In this document: in pieces, positions 1 through 7,223 of the stretch
Layout of the letters: each line of letters opens with the position of its first letter
Numbering within the stretch: the stretch's first letter is position 1
Source of the DNA: JABSOG01 sp041583135
GTDB lineage: Bacteria; Pseudomonadota; Gammaproteobacteria; Enterobacterales; Alteromonadaceae
Assembly: GCA_041583135.1 (NCBI GenBank)
Contig: JBFHGJ010000119.1
Coordinates: 1 to 17,496, forward strand
Direction: 5' to 3'
DNA length: 17,496 bases
The notes under the pieces: model-generated
What the model saw: the letters and a program-made list of their open reading frames with translations, nothing else
Database searches by the model: none
Told to the model about the DNA's origin: nothing
Position numbers and translations under genes: made by a program

Positions 1-24
1 AACCCCGCATAAGCGGGGTTTTTT
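1..24 (+). terminator. Intrinsic terminator at the end of the atp operon
   Basis: Perfect 8-bp stem (AACCCCGC / GCGGGGTT) with a 4-nt ATAA loop, followed on the plus strand by a T-run ending at 24. As seen, it is a good terminator for a plus-strand gene lying to the left. It begins only 19 nt beyond the atpC stop, so it probably also ends the atp operon on the minus strand, but the sequence needed to see that T-run is outside the window. Confidence 0.8.
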
Positions 25-43
25 GTCGATTGCATTGGCAATT

Positions 44-466
44 TTAGCTGCCTTTGCGCAAGCTCTTAATCACTTTGAGCTGAGCGATGGCGCGGGCCAA
101 ATCGGCGGCGGCTTCGGCATAGTCGAAATCCGCACTACCAGCATTAGCTATGTGCTCTTCAGCTTGTCGTTTGGCTTCTTCAGCCGCATTCAAGTCCAAA
201 TCTTCCGCACGTAATGCCACGTCTGCCAGGATAGATACAGTGCCAGGTTGGATCTCTAAGATCCCACCGGCGATGTAAATAAATTCTTCTTCACCGTTTT
301 GCTTAACGATGCGAAGTTGGCCTGGCTTGATCGCTGTCAGTAGTGGTGCGTGTCCGGCATTGATACCAAGGTCACCCTCGGCACCGCTAACCTGAATTGA
401 TTGCACGCGACCAGAGAAGATTTTAGCTTCTGCGCTTACTACATCCAAATGTGTCGTCATAGCCAT
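44..466 (-). CDS. atpC: F1Fo ATP synthase subunit epsilon
   Basis: Epsilon subunit of the F1 central stalk. It connects the rotor to the c-ring and can inhibit ATP hydrolysis. The 140-residue product matches E. coli AtpC closely along its length (HLDVVSAEAKIFSG start, GHAPLLTAIKPGQLRIVKQ and EEFIYIAGGILEIQPG in the N-terminal beta-sandwich, then a C-terminal helical hairpin rich in Ala, Glu and Lys). The family is usually about 139 residues, so it is full length. The start is ATG with a textbook AGGAGG about 6 nt upstream (complement of 472-477). It is the last gene of the atp operon, 13 nt after the atpD stop, and is followed by the terminator at the window edge. Confidence 0.97.
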   Translation of the reverse strand: MAMTTHLDVVSAEAKIFSGRVQSIQVSGAEGDLGINAGHAPLLTAIKPGQLRIVKQNGEEEFIYIAGGILEIQPGTVSILADVALRAEDLDLNAAEEAKRQAEEHIANAGSADFDYAEAAADLARAIAQLKVIKSLRKGS

Positions 467-479
467 TTATGCCTCCTAT

Positions 480-1865
480 TTACATGGATTTGGCTTTTTC
501 GATAGCTTCTTCGATGCCACCAACCATGTAGAACGCCTGCTCTGGCAAGTCGTCATATTCACCGCTCAGGATGCCTTTAAAGCTGCTGATGGTGTCTTTC
601 AAAGATACGTATTTACCCGGTGAACCGGTGAATACTTCCGCTACGAAGAACGGCTGTGACAAGAAGCGCTGAATTTTACGCGCGCGGCTTACTGTCGTTT
701 TATCTTCTTCTGACAACTCATCCATACCTAAGATGGCGATGATGTCTTTAAGCTCTTTGTAACGCTGCAATACAGACTGTACGCCACGGGCGCAATCGTA
801 ATGCTCTTGACCGATAACCAACGGGTCAAGCTGACGTGAAGTAGAGTCAAGCGGGTCGATTGCCGGGTAGATACCCAATGCAGCGATTTGACGAGACAAT
901 ACAACAGTTGCGTCCAAGTGAGAGAAGGTGGTTGCTGGTGATGGGTCAGTCAAGTCATCCGCAGGTACGTATACGGCCTGGATTGACGTGATTGAACCAG
1001 TCTTGGTCGAGGTAATACGCTCTTGCAATACACCCATTTCCTCAGCCAAAGTCGGCTGATAACCTACCGCAGAAGGCATACGACCCAAAAGGGCTGATAC
1101 TTCTGTACCGGCAAGTGTATAACGGTAGATGTTATCGACGAAGAACAATACGTCACGACCTTCATCACGGAATTTTTCCGCCATGGTCAAACCGGTCAAA
1201 GCAACACGCAAACGGTTACCCGGTGGCTCGTTCATCTGGCCGTATACCAATGATACTTTATCAAGTACCTTTGATTCGTTCATTTCATGGTAGAAGTCGT
1301 TACCCTCACGAGTACGCTCACCAACACCGGCGAATACTGAGTAGCCGCTGTGCTCGATGGCGATGTTACGGATAAGTTCCATCATGTTTACGGTTTTACC
1401 TACACCGGCACCACCGAACAGACCAACTTTACCACCTTTGGCGAACGGACATACCAAGTCGATAACCTTGATGCCGGTTTCCAACAATTCGTTAGAAGCA
1501 GCTTGCTCTTCATAAGAAGGAGCTTCACGGTGGATAGACATACGCTCTTCTTCACCGATATCGCCAGCTTCGTCGATTGGGTCACCCAATACGTTCATGA
1601 TACGACCCAGGGTCGCTTTACCTACTGGAACCATGATTGGGTTGCCAGTGTTCTCTACCGCCAAACCACGACGTAAACCGTCAGTGGTACCAAGTGCGAT
1701 AGTACGTACAACGCCGCCACCAAGCTGCTGCTGTACTTCAAGTGTGAGACCGTTTAGGTCTCCTTCAGATACTTTCAGTGCGTCATAAACCTGAGGTACT
1801 GAATCTTGTGGAAATTCGATATCCACAACCGCGCCAATGATTTGGACGACCTTACCTTGACTCAT
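480..1865 (-). CDS. atpD: F1Fo ATP synthase subunit beta (catalytic)
   Basis: Catalytic beta subunit of the F1 hexamer; it makes ATP from ADP and phosphate at the alpha/beta interfaces on the cytoplasmic face of the inner membrane. The product has 461 residues, against 460 in E. coli. The N-terminal beta-barrel starts GKVVQIIGAVVDIEFP. The P-loop GGAGVGKT is at 151-158, the catalytic Glu183 is in VGERTREG, the Walker B aspartate is at about 244 (DVLFFVDNIYR) and the DELSEED lever is at 382-388. All catalytic residues are present. The start is ATG with a GAGGA ribosome site about 7 nt upstream. It lies between atpG (37-nt gap) and atpC (13-nt gap), the standard order. Confidence 0.99.
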   Translation of the reverse strand: MSQGKVVQIIGAVVDIEFPQDSVPQVYDALKVSEGDLNGLTLEVQQQLGGGVVRTIALGTTDGLRRGLAVENTGNPIMVPVGKATLGRIMNVLGDPIDEAGDIGEEERMSIHREAPSYEEQAASNELLETGIKVIDLVCPFAKGGKVGLFGGAGVGKTVNMMELIRNIAIEHSGYSVFAGVGERTREGNDFYHEMNESKVLDKVSLVYGQMNEPPGNRLRVALTGLTMAEKFRDEGRDVLFFVDNIYRYTLAGTEVSALLGRMPSAVGYQPTLAEEMGVLQERITSTKTGSITSIQAVYVPADDLTDPSPATTFSHLDATVVLSRQIAALGIYPAIDPLDSTSRQLDPLVIGQEHYDCARGVQSVLQRYKELKDIIAILGMDELSEEDKTTVSRARKIQRFLSQPFFVAEVFTGSPGKYVSLKDTISSFKGILSGEYDDLPEQAFYMVGGIEEAIEKAKSM

Positions 1866-1902
1866 GAGAAATCCTCATTTCAAAAATTTATTACCTTTCG
1901 CC

Positions 1903-2760
1903 TTATACAGCCGCTGCACCCGCACAGATCTCAGAGAGTTCTTGCGTGATTGCTGCCTGACGAGCTTTGTTGTATACCAATTGCAATTCATCGATTAGGT
2001 TACCGGCGTTGTCCGTTGCGGCTTTCATTGCCACCATACGGGCCGCTTGTTCTGATGCGGCGTTTTCAACGATACCTTGGTATACCTGGGATTCGATGTA
2101 ACGAACCAGTAGAGTTTCAAGCAACTCTTTAGCATCAGGTTCGTAGATGTAATCCCAACGATGTTTTACTTCGTCTTCTTCCGACTTCGGCAAAGGTAAT
2201 AGTTGATCGATGGTTGGTTCCTGCTTCATGGTGTTAACAAACTTGTTGTATACCACGTAGACACGATCCAATTTACCTTCGTCATACTTATCTAACATCA
2301 CGCGTACCGGACCGACAACGTCGCTGATGGACGGTGTGTCCATGCCTGACTGGGCACCTAATACGCTTCCGCCATAACGGCTGAAGAATGCGCAGGCTTT
2401 GTTACCGATGGCAACAAAATCTGTCTCGACACCTTTGGTGTTCCATTCTTTAACTTCGGCAGCGATTCGACGGAACTCATTTGAGTTCAAACCACCACAC
2501 AAACCACGGTCTGACGAAATAACGATGTAACCGACACGCTTGACTTCACGCTCTTCTAAATAAGAATGGCGATATTCCAAGCTGCCCATTGCGATGTGGC
2601 TGATAACCCTGCGAATTTGCGTCGCATAAGGTCGTGTCGCTGCCATGTTGTCCTGCGCTTTACGCATTTTACTGGCGGCAACCATTTCCATCGCACCGGT
2701 GATCTTCTGAGTATTTTTGATACTCCCGATCTGGGTTTTAATCTCTTTTCCGACGGCCAT
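1903..2760 (-). CDS. atpG: F1Fo ATP synthase subunit gamma
   Basis: Gamma subunit, the asymmetric rotor shaft whose rotation drives the binding-change cycle of the beta subunits. N- and C-terminal helices form the coiled coil: KEIKTQIGSIKNTQKITGAMEMVAASKM at the start, and NLIDELQLVYNKARQAAITQELSEI near the end. The conserved SSDRGLCGGLN motif of the Rossmann-like domain is present. I choose the ATG at 2760 (285 residues, MAVGKEIK). The ribosome site GGAG (complement of 2770-2773) is 9 nt from it but only 3 nt from the in-frame ATG at 2766, which would add two residues (MVM). The gap from atpA is 57 nt and holds a hairpin (separate entry). Confidence 0.97.
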   Translation of the reverse strand: MAVGKEIKTQIGSIKNTQKITGAMEMVAASKMRKAQDNMAATRPYATQIRRVISHIAMGSLEYRHSYLEEREVKRVGYIVISSDRGLCGGLNSNEFRRIAAEVKEWNTKGVETDFVAIGNKACAFFSRYGGSVLGAQSGMDTPSISDVVGPVRVMLDKYDEGKLDRVYVVYNKFVNTMKQEPTIDQLLPLPKSEEDEVKHRWDYIYEPDAKELLETLLVRYIESQVYQGIVENAASEQAARMVAMKAATDNAGNLIDELQLVYNKARQAAITQELSEICAGAAAV

Positions 2761-2790
2761 GACCATTAACTCCGAAAAAATTCAACACAA

Positions 2791-2810
2791 AAGGAGCGCA
2801 AGCGCCCCTT
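2791..2810 (-). promoter_or_regulatory. Hairpin in the atpA-atpG intergenic gap
   Basis: Read on the minus strand this is an 8-bp stem (arms 2803-2810 and 2791-2798, one G-U pair) with a CTTG loop. It starts 8 nt after the atpA stop and is followed by a short broken T-run (TTTT ending at 2789, then GTGTTG). The G-U pair forms only in minus-strand RNA, which fits a function in the atp transcript. It resembles a weak intrinsic terminator or a 3'-end stabilising or processing hairpin; full termination is unlikely, since essential genes follow. Confidence 0.6.
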
Positions 2811-2817
2811 CGATTGC

Positions 2818-4359
2818 TTACCAAGACTGACTAGACTTGAATTTCTCAACAGCAGCTTTGAAGCCGCCTTTGATTTCGTCGTCGTAGTTGCCGGTGGAGT
2901 TGATGGTAGCCATCAAATCAGCGTGCTCGCTGTTCATGTAAGAAAGCAACGCTCGTTCAAAGTCACCCACTTTGTCGAGTTCGATGTCTTTGAGGTAGCC
3001 TTCTTCGGCGCAGTAAAGTGCGATTGCAGTTTCTGCGATGTTCATCGGTGCGTATTGCATCTGCTTCATCAGCTCAGTTACACGCTCACCGTGTTCAAGC
3101 TGGGCGCGAGTAGCATCGTCAAGGTCAGAAGCGAACTGAGAGAACGCTGCCAATTCGGTGTACTGTGCCAAAGCAAGACGGATACCGCCACCAAGCTTTT
3201 TGATGATTTTGGTTTGTGCTGCACCACCTACACGAGATACCGAGATACCGGCGTTAACCGCAGGGCGGATACCGGCGTTGAACAAGTCAGTTTCCAAGAA
3301 GATCTGACCGTCGGTAATCGAGATTACGTTGGTAGGTACGAACGCAGATACGTCACCGGCTTGAGTTTCGATGATTGGCAATGCAGTCAAAGAACCAGTT
3401 TTACCTTTCACTTCACCGTTGGTGTAACGCTCAACATAGTCGGCGTTAACGCGAGCGGCACGCTCAAGCAAACGTGAGTGAAGATAGAAAACGTCACCTG
3501 GGTAGGCTTCACGTCCTGGTGGACGACGCAACAACAATGAGATTTGACGATAAGCAACGGCTTGTTTTGACAAGTCATCGTATACGATCAAAGCATCTTC
3601 ACCGCGGTCACGGAAGTATTCACCCATGGTACAACCAGAGTAGGCAGCCAAGAACTGAAGTGCCGCTGACTCAGAAGCAGAAGCGGCTACAACGATGGTG
3701 TTAGCCATAGCGCCGTGCTCTTCAAGCTTACGTACTACGTTGGCAATGGTAGAAGCTTTCTGACCGATAGCAACGTAAACACAAGGAATACCTGAATCTT
3801 TCTGGTTGATGATGGCATCGATGGCCAAAGCGGTTTTACCCGTTTGACGGTCGCCGATGATAAGCTCACGCTGACCACGACCGATTGGGATCATCGAGTC
3901 AACAGACTTATAACCGGTTTGCAATGGTTGGTCTACCGATTGACGCTCGATTACACCAGGAGCAACTTTTTCAACAGGCTCGAATCCATCATTATCGATA
4001 GGACCTTTACCGTCGATTGGCTCACCCAAGGTGTTAACAACACGACCCAACAAACCACGACCTACCGGCACTTCTAAGATACGACCAGTAGATTTAACTT
4101 TTACACCCTCTTGAAGGTCGGCGTAAGGACCCATTACTACTGCACCTACCGAGTCACGCTCAAGGTTAAGTGCGATAGCATAGCGATTGCCAGGAAGCTC
4201 GATCATCTCACCTTGCATACATTCGGCTAAGCCGTGAATGCGGATGATACCGTCAGTAACAGATACAATTGTACCTTCATTACGAGCTTCGCTGACCACT
4301 TCGAACTGCTCTATACGTTTTTTGATCAGTTCTGAAATTTCAGTGGAATTCAGTTGCAT
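2818..4359 (-). CDS. atpA: F1Fo ATP synthase subunit alpha
   Basis: Alpha subunit of F1; it alternates with beta, binds nucleotide without turning it over and supplies the arginine finger. The product has 513 residues, exactly the E. coli length, with near-identical sequence from MQLNSTEISELIKKRIEQF to the C-terminal SQSW. The P-loop GDRQTGKT is at 169-176. The catalytic arginine is Arg376 (ISVSRVGGAAQTK). RGEDALIVYDDLSKQA is the Walker B region. The start is ATG, with a G-rich GGGGA site about 8-9 nt upstream, 14 nt after the atpH stop. Confidence 0.99.
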   Translation of the reverse strand: MQLNSTEISELIKKRIEQFEVVSEARNEGTIVSVTDGIIRIHGLAECMQGEMIELPGNRYAIALNLERDSVGAVVMGPYADLQEGVKVKSTGRILEVPVGRGLLGRVVNTLGEPIDGKGPIDNDGFEPVEKVAPGVIERQSVDQPLQTGYKSVDSMIPIGRGQRELIIGDRQTGKTALAIDAIINQKDSGIPCVYVAIGQKASTIANVVRKLEEHGAMANTIVVAASASESAALQFLAAYSGCTMGEYFRDRGEDALIVYDDLSKQAVAYRQISLLLRRPPGREAYPGDVFYLHSRLLERAARVNADYVERYTNGEVKGKTGSLTALPIIETQAGDVSAFVPTNVISITDGQIFLETDLFNAGIRPAVNAGISVSRVGGAAQTKIIKKLGGGIRLALAQYTELAAFSQFASDLDDATRAQLEHGERVTELMKQMQYAPMNIAETAIALYCAEEGYLKDIELDKVGDFERALLSYMNSEHADLMATINSTGNYDDEIKGGFKAAVEKFKSSQSW

Positions 4360-4373
4360 GCTCTATTCCCCAA

Positions 4374-4907
4374 TTACGATTGCAATGTATCTGTCAAACG
4401 GTCCAGCTTACCGCGAACCGAACCATCAATAACCGTATCACCGGCTTTGATCATCAATCCACCGACCACGGTGTTATCGACATTGCAATTTAATTTAACT
4501 TTGCGCTCTAGACGTTTAGCTAAAGCAGCGCTTAATTTTTCTACTTGCTCGGCTGACATTTCAACCGCAGAAGTAACCTCGACCGTGATCTCTTTGCTGT
4601 ACTCAGCAAGCATATCGGCATAAAGGTCTACTACCGCTGGTAATGCTGGCAAGCGGCCGTTTTCGGCCATGATCTTAACCAGGTTTTGGCCTTTGTCATC
4701 AAGTTGCTCATCACACACTTTACAGAAGATCTCTGCCATATGTTGTGGTGACGAGCTGCTTGATAAAAATGACTTCATGTCATCGTTTTTGGCCACTTCG
4801 GCGGCAAAAACGAGCATTTCGTGCCATTTATCCAAATTCTGGTGTTCAACAGCAAATTCAAACGCTGCTTTAGCGTAGGGTCGAGCGACTGTAACAAATT
4901 CAGACAT
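4374..4907 (-). CDS. atpH: F1Fo ATP synthase subunit delta
   Basis: Delta subunit (OSCP homologue), which joins the top of the alpha/beta hexamer to the peripheral stalk made of b subunits. The product has 177 residues, the same length as E. coli AtpH, and keeps the family signatures: MSEFVTVARPYAKAAFEFAVE at the N-terminal helical bundle, MAENGRLPALPAV in the middle and GGLMIKAGDTVIDGSVRGKL near the C-terminus. The start is ATG, with AGGGCGAG upstream. It is spaced 14 nt from atpF before it and 14 nt from atpA after it, consistent with tight co-translation. Confidence 0.98.
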   Translation of the reverse strand: MSEFVTVARPYAKAAFEFAVEHQNLDKWHEMLVFAAEVAKNDDMKSFLSSSSSPQHMAEIFCKVCDEQLDDKGQNLVKIMAENGRLPALPAVVDLYADMLAEYSKEITVEVTSAVEMSAEQVEKLSAALAKRLERKVKLNCNVDNTVVGGLMIKAGDTVIDGSVRGKLDRLTDTLQS

Positions 4908-4921
4908 GCTCTCGCCCTATT

Positions 4922-5392
4922 CTAAAGTTCTGCGACTAATTTATCTAAGATTTCGCTGTGTACAGCGGCATCGATTTCACGCTCAAGGATACGTTCGGCA
5001 CCAAGCACGGCTAAAGCAGATACTTGCTTACGCAAATCTTCTTTGGCACGGTTACGCTCAGCTTCGATTTCAGCATGGCCTTGTTTCATAATGTTTTCGC
5101 GCTCGGCATGACCACGCTTGGTTTCTTCTTCAACCAATTGTGAGGCACGCTTTTTAGCTTGGTCGATGATTTCAGCAGCTTGTGCTTTCGCTTCTTTAAG
5201 CTGAGCAGTTGCTTTTTCACGAGCCAATTCAAGATCTTTTTCTGCTTGATCAGAAGCAGCAAGACCTTCTTCAATTTTCTTCTGGCGCTCTTCAATCGCA
5301 GCTGTTAACGGTGGCCATACGTACTTCATACAGAACCACACGAAAAACAGGAATGCGATTGATTGACCAATCAGAGTAGCGTTAATGTTCAC
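4922..5392 (-). CDS. atpF: F1Fo ATP synthase subunit b
   Basis: Subunit b, the peripheral stalk that holds F1 against the a subunit. The 156-residue product equals the E. coli length. It begins MNINATLIGQSIAFLFFVWFCMKYVWPP: one N-terminal membrane helix (about residues 5-25) ending at the conserved YVWPP turn. A long charged Ala/Lys/Glu/Gln-rich coiled coil follows (about 30-130), and then the delta-binding end LVAEL. The start codon is GTG, as in E. coli atpF, preceded by GGGAGAG at about 6 nt. The stop is TAG. Confidence 0.98.
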   Translation of the reverse strand: MNINATLIGQSIAFLFFVWFCMKYVWPPLTAAIEERQKKIEEGLAASDQAEKDLELAREKATAQLKEAKAQAAEIIDQAKKRASQLVEEETKRGHAERENIMKQGHAEIEAERNRAKEDLRKQVSALAVLGAERILEREIDAAVHSEILDKLVAEL

Positions 5393-5442
5393 GGCAACTC
5401 TCCCGTTGTTGGTTAATATCGAGTGTCAAAGAGTCAGCCAAA

Positions 5443-5670
5443 TTAAACTTTGGTGAACAAAATGAACAAACCGATACCAACACCGATCATCGCGATGGCG
5501 TCGATAAGACCCGCTACGATGAACATTTTAACTTGCAGTGTAGGGGCAAGCTCAGGCTGACGAGCGGCAGACTCAAGGAATTTACCACCCAACAAACCAA
5601 AACCAATTGCGGTACCCAGTGCGCCAAGACCGATGATCAGTGCAACTGCAACATATACTAATTCAACCAT
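5443..5670 (-). CDS. atpE: F1Fo ATP synthase subunit c (proteolipid)
   Basis: Subunit c, which forms the membrane rotor ring. The product has 75 residues in two membrane helices joined by the polar loop ARQPEL (35-41). The proton-carrying carboxylate is Asp57 (GLIDAIAMI), equivalent to E. coli Asp61. Helix 1 has the small-residue packing pattern GLGALGTAIGFGLLGG. I do not see the Gln/Glu/Ser sodium-ligand set of sodium-dependent c-rings, so a proton-driven enzyme is inferred. The start is ATG, with GGAGA about 7 nt upstream, preceded by a U-rich leader. It is slightly shorter than E. coli AtpE (79), mostly at the N-terminus. Confidence 0.98.
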   Translation of the reverse strand: MVELVYVAVALIIGLGALGTAIGFGLLGGKFLESAARQPELAPTLQVKMFIVAGLIDAIAMIGVGIGLFILFTKV

Positions 5671-5735
5671 TTTTATCTCCGATTATGTTTAAAATTAAAA
5701 TTACAAATTGATGGATTTTGTTAAAACAAACTTTT
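5671..5735 (-). promoter_or_regulatory. atpE: AU-rich leader before atpE, translational-enhancer-like
   Basis: The 65 nt before atpE are very AU-rich on the minus strand, with runs such as TTTTAATTTTAAAC leading into the GGAGA ribosome site. In E. coli a U-rich segment at this place boosts translation of subunit c, which is needed in about ten copies per complex. Position and composition match, but the sequence is not identical, so the role is inferred. Confidence 0.45.
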
Positions 5736-5741
5736 ACTAAA

Positions 5742-5767
5742 GGTGATGGACCCTATCGGCCATCACC
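5742..5767 (-). promoter_or_regulatory. Hairpin in the atpB-atpE gap
   Basis: Perfect 8-bp inverted repeat GGTGATGG / CCATCACC with a 10-nt loop, starting 10 nt after the atpB stop codon. On the minus strand only TTTA follows, so it is not a good terminator. It probably protects or delimits the atpB 3' end or separates atpE translation from atpB. Confidence 0.6.
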
Positions 5768-5777
5768 CTCTTACAAC

Positions 5778-6578
5778 CTAGTGATCTTCGTGTGCCAAGC
5801 TTAAGTAAACAATGGTCAGCATCATGAAGATAAATGCCTGCAACGGAATAACCAACAAGTGGAATGCCGCCCAAACAAAGTGAATCGGCAACTGTGCCCA
5901 ACCGATTACCGCAATCAAAATGAAAATCAATTCACCGGCATACAAGTTACCGAACAAACGCAGTGCCAATGAAACGGGACGCGCCAACAAGGTAACCGAT
6001 TCCAAAATGAAGTTCACAGGAATAAACGCAGGATGGTTAAACGGTTGCATCGTCAATTCTTTAACGAAACCGCCTATACCTTTGATTTTAATTGAGTAAT
6101 AAATGATAAGAACAAATACACCCAAGGCCAATGCGAAGGTCATGTTCAAGTCTGTAGTAGGCACAGGCTTCATGTAAACATGGCTAGGGTCAACACCGAA
6201 TACGGTTTCACCGATGATACCGGCAAGACCACCGATCCAATCAACCGGAACCCAGTCCATTGAGTTCATCAATAGAACCCACATGAAGATGGTCAAGGCC
6301 AATGGTGCAATCAACTTGTTTTGACCATGGAAGGTCTCTTTGACGGAATTGCCGACAAATTCCACTATCATTTCGATAGCACATTGAAATTTACCTGGCA
6401 CGCCAACTGTCGCTTTGGTGGCAGCTCTACGGAACATAGTGATGAATACCAGACCCAACAACACAGACCAAATCATGGTATCTACGTTGATGGACCAGAA
6501 TCCCTCACCTACAGTCCAGTTCTGCAAGTGGTGCTTAATATAAGCAGTGCTCGTCAGAGCTTCATCTGGTGAAGACAT
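5778..6578 (-). CDS. atpB: F1Fo ATP synthase subunit a
   Basis: Subunit a, the membrane stator that provides the two proton half-channels against the c-ring. The product has 266 residues from the ATG at 6578, against 271 in E. coli. The essential Arg207 (E. coli Arg210) lies in RPVSLALRLFGNLYAGE, with Glu216 and His240/Gln247 equivalents in the last helices. GKFQCAIEMIVEFV and FHLLVIPLQAFIFMMLTIVYLS are typical. The longest frame starts at a TTG (6590) directly against the atpI stop and adds four residues. I prefer the ATG because GGGA lies about 7 nt upstream and related proteins begin near here. The gap to atpE is 107 nt. Confidence 0.97.
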   Translation of the reverse strand: MSSPDEALTSTAYIKHHLQNWTVGEGFWSINVDTMIWSVLLGLVFITMFRRAATKATVGVPGKFQCAIEMIVEFVGNSVKETFHGQNKLIAPLALTIFMWVLLMNSMDWVPVDWIGGLAGIIGETVFGVDPSHVYMKPVPTTDLNMTFALALGVFVLIIYYSIKIKGIGGFVKELTMQPFNHPAFIPVNFILESVTLLARPVSLALRLFGNLYAGELIFILIAVIGWAQLPIHFVWAAFHLLVIPLQAFIFMMLTIVYLSLAHEDH

Positions 6579-6590
6579 GTTATTTCCCAA

Positions 6591-6977
6591 TTATCGTTGA
6601 TTAAAGTAAAACGGTGCCAACCAATGTGTCAGTAAGGTCAAAATAAATGCAACCATCAATGGCTCGACCTTCACATCTAAAAACTTAAAGCTGATGATAA
6701 ATAACACAAAAGTTGTTAATAATTTCAGTGCCTGCCCACGATAAAACGAGGCGGTCACCATTTTTGCCGCCTTAGCGCCGACAAAGCGAAAAGCATATAG
6801 GGCAAAAATGAGGCTCGGAATCACGACGTTCATACCGCCGATAAATGCAGACTTTGCTGCCTTAAGGTCCCAGCCCAAATAAACTATCAGGGTAATCACC
6901 ACAACGAAAAATGCTTGGGATATGACCAGTTTCAATGCTGCTTTTCGGGGCGCTTGTACCAGTCTATTATTATGCAA
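6591..6977 (-). CDS. atpI: ATP synthase accessory protein AtpI
   Basis: Small hydrophobic AtpI, a non-structural protein thought to help c-ring assembly or magnesium supply. The product has 128 residues from the TTG at 6977 (E. coli: 126). Four membrane helices are at about 16-34, 45-63, 83-100 and 106-122, with the conserved GGMNVVIPSLIFALYAFR segment. The longest frame begins at 7046, but that start lies inside the promoter (its Tyr-Asn codons are the TATAAT box), so it cannot be translated from this promoter. The TTG at 6977 has AAAAGG (complement of 6987-6992) 9 nt upstream. The ATG at 7007 has no ribosome site. The weak start fits the low AtpI levels known elsewhere. Confidence 0.85.
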   Translation of the reverse strand: MHNNRLVQAPRKAALKLVISQAFFVVVITLIVYLGWDLKAAKSAFIGGMNVVIPSLIFALYAFRFVGAKAAKMVTASFYRGQALKLLTTFVLFIISFKFLDVKVEPLMVAFILTLLTHWLAPFYFNQR

Positions 6978-6993
6978 AATGATTAACCTTTTG

Positions 6994-7015
6994 TTACACC
7001 ACGACATCGGTGTAA
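6994..7015 (-). promoter_or_regulatory. 5'-leader hairpin before atpI
   Basis: Inverted repeat TTACACC / GGTGTAA (7-bp arms, 8-nt loop) in the predicted 45-nt leader of the atp transcript, ending one base before the AAAAGG ribosome site of atpI. It could stabilise the 5' end or tune access to the atpI ribosome site. Confidence 0.5.
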
Positions 7016-7028
7016 AAAACTGCGCGGA

Positions 7029-7056
7029 ATTATACCCCAAGCCCAACGTATTGCAA
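7029..7056 (-). promoter_or_regulatory. Sigma-70 promoter of the atp operon
   Basis: On the minus strand there is a perfect -10 box TATAAT (complement of 7029-7034) and a -35-like TTGCAA (7051-7056), separated by 16 nt. Transcription should start near 7022. It is the only strong promoter I see upstream of atpI and is preceded by regularly spaced A-tracts (7090-7158). Confidence 0.8.
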
Positions 7057-7089
7057 GCAAACCCGAGTGTTTGAACGAGATAAATTGGA

Positions 7090-7158
7090 TTTTTCGGCTA
7101 GTTACGCTTGATTTTTGCGTTTGGTAGGGAATTTTGCTGAATTTTTTTACGCTTTTTT
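7090..7158. promoter_or_regulatory. Phased A/T-tracts upstream of the atp promoter
   Basis: Five T-runs on the plus strand (A-runs in atp orientation) at 7090-7094, 7112-7116, 7132-7135, 7142-7148 and 7153-7158. Their centres are about 22, 19.5, 11.5 and 10.5 bp apart, so near multiples of one helical turn. This predicts intrinsic DNA bending upstream of the promoter; an activating or H-NS/Fis-binding role is inference. Confidence 0.5.
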
Positions 7159-7180
7159 AACTAGACCAACCAGAAAATGG

Positions 7181-7211
7181 GCCTCGTGACGATTGGCTTC
7201 AGTCACGAGGC
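7181..7211 (-). terminator. Hairpin after parB, probable end of the par transcript
   Basis: Perfect 10-bp stem GCCTCGTGAC / GTCACGAGGC with an 11-nt loop, beginning 12 nt past the parB stop. In minus-strand reading it is followed by CCATTTTC, so the U-run is short and displaced by three bases. The stem is strong but the tail is poor. A terminator is the likeliest role by position. It overlaps a 10-bp palindrome CATGATCATG at 7211-7220. Confidence 0.5.
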
Positions 7212-7223
7212 ATGATCATGGCC

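Noticed and set aside
2923..3477. 184-codon plus-strand frame opposite atpA
   Set aside because: It lies wholly antisense to a highly conserved gene, has no family resemblance and no good ribosome site. It is a product of atpA codon usage.
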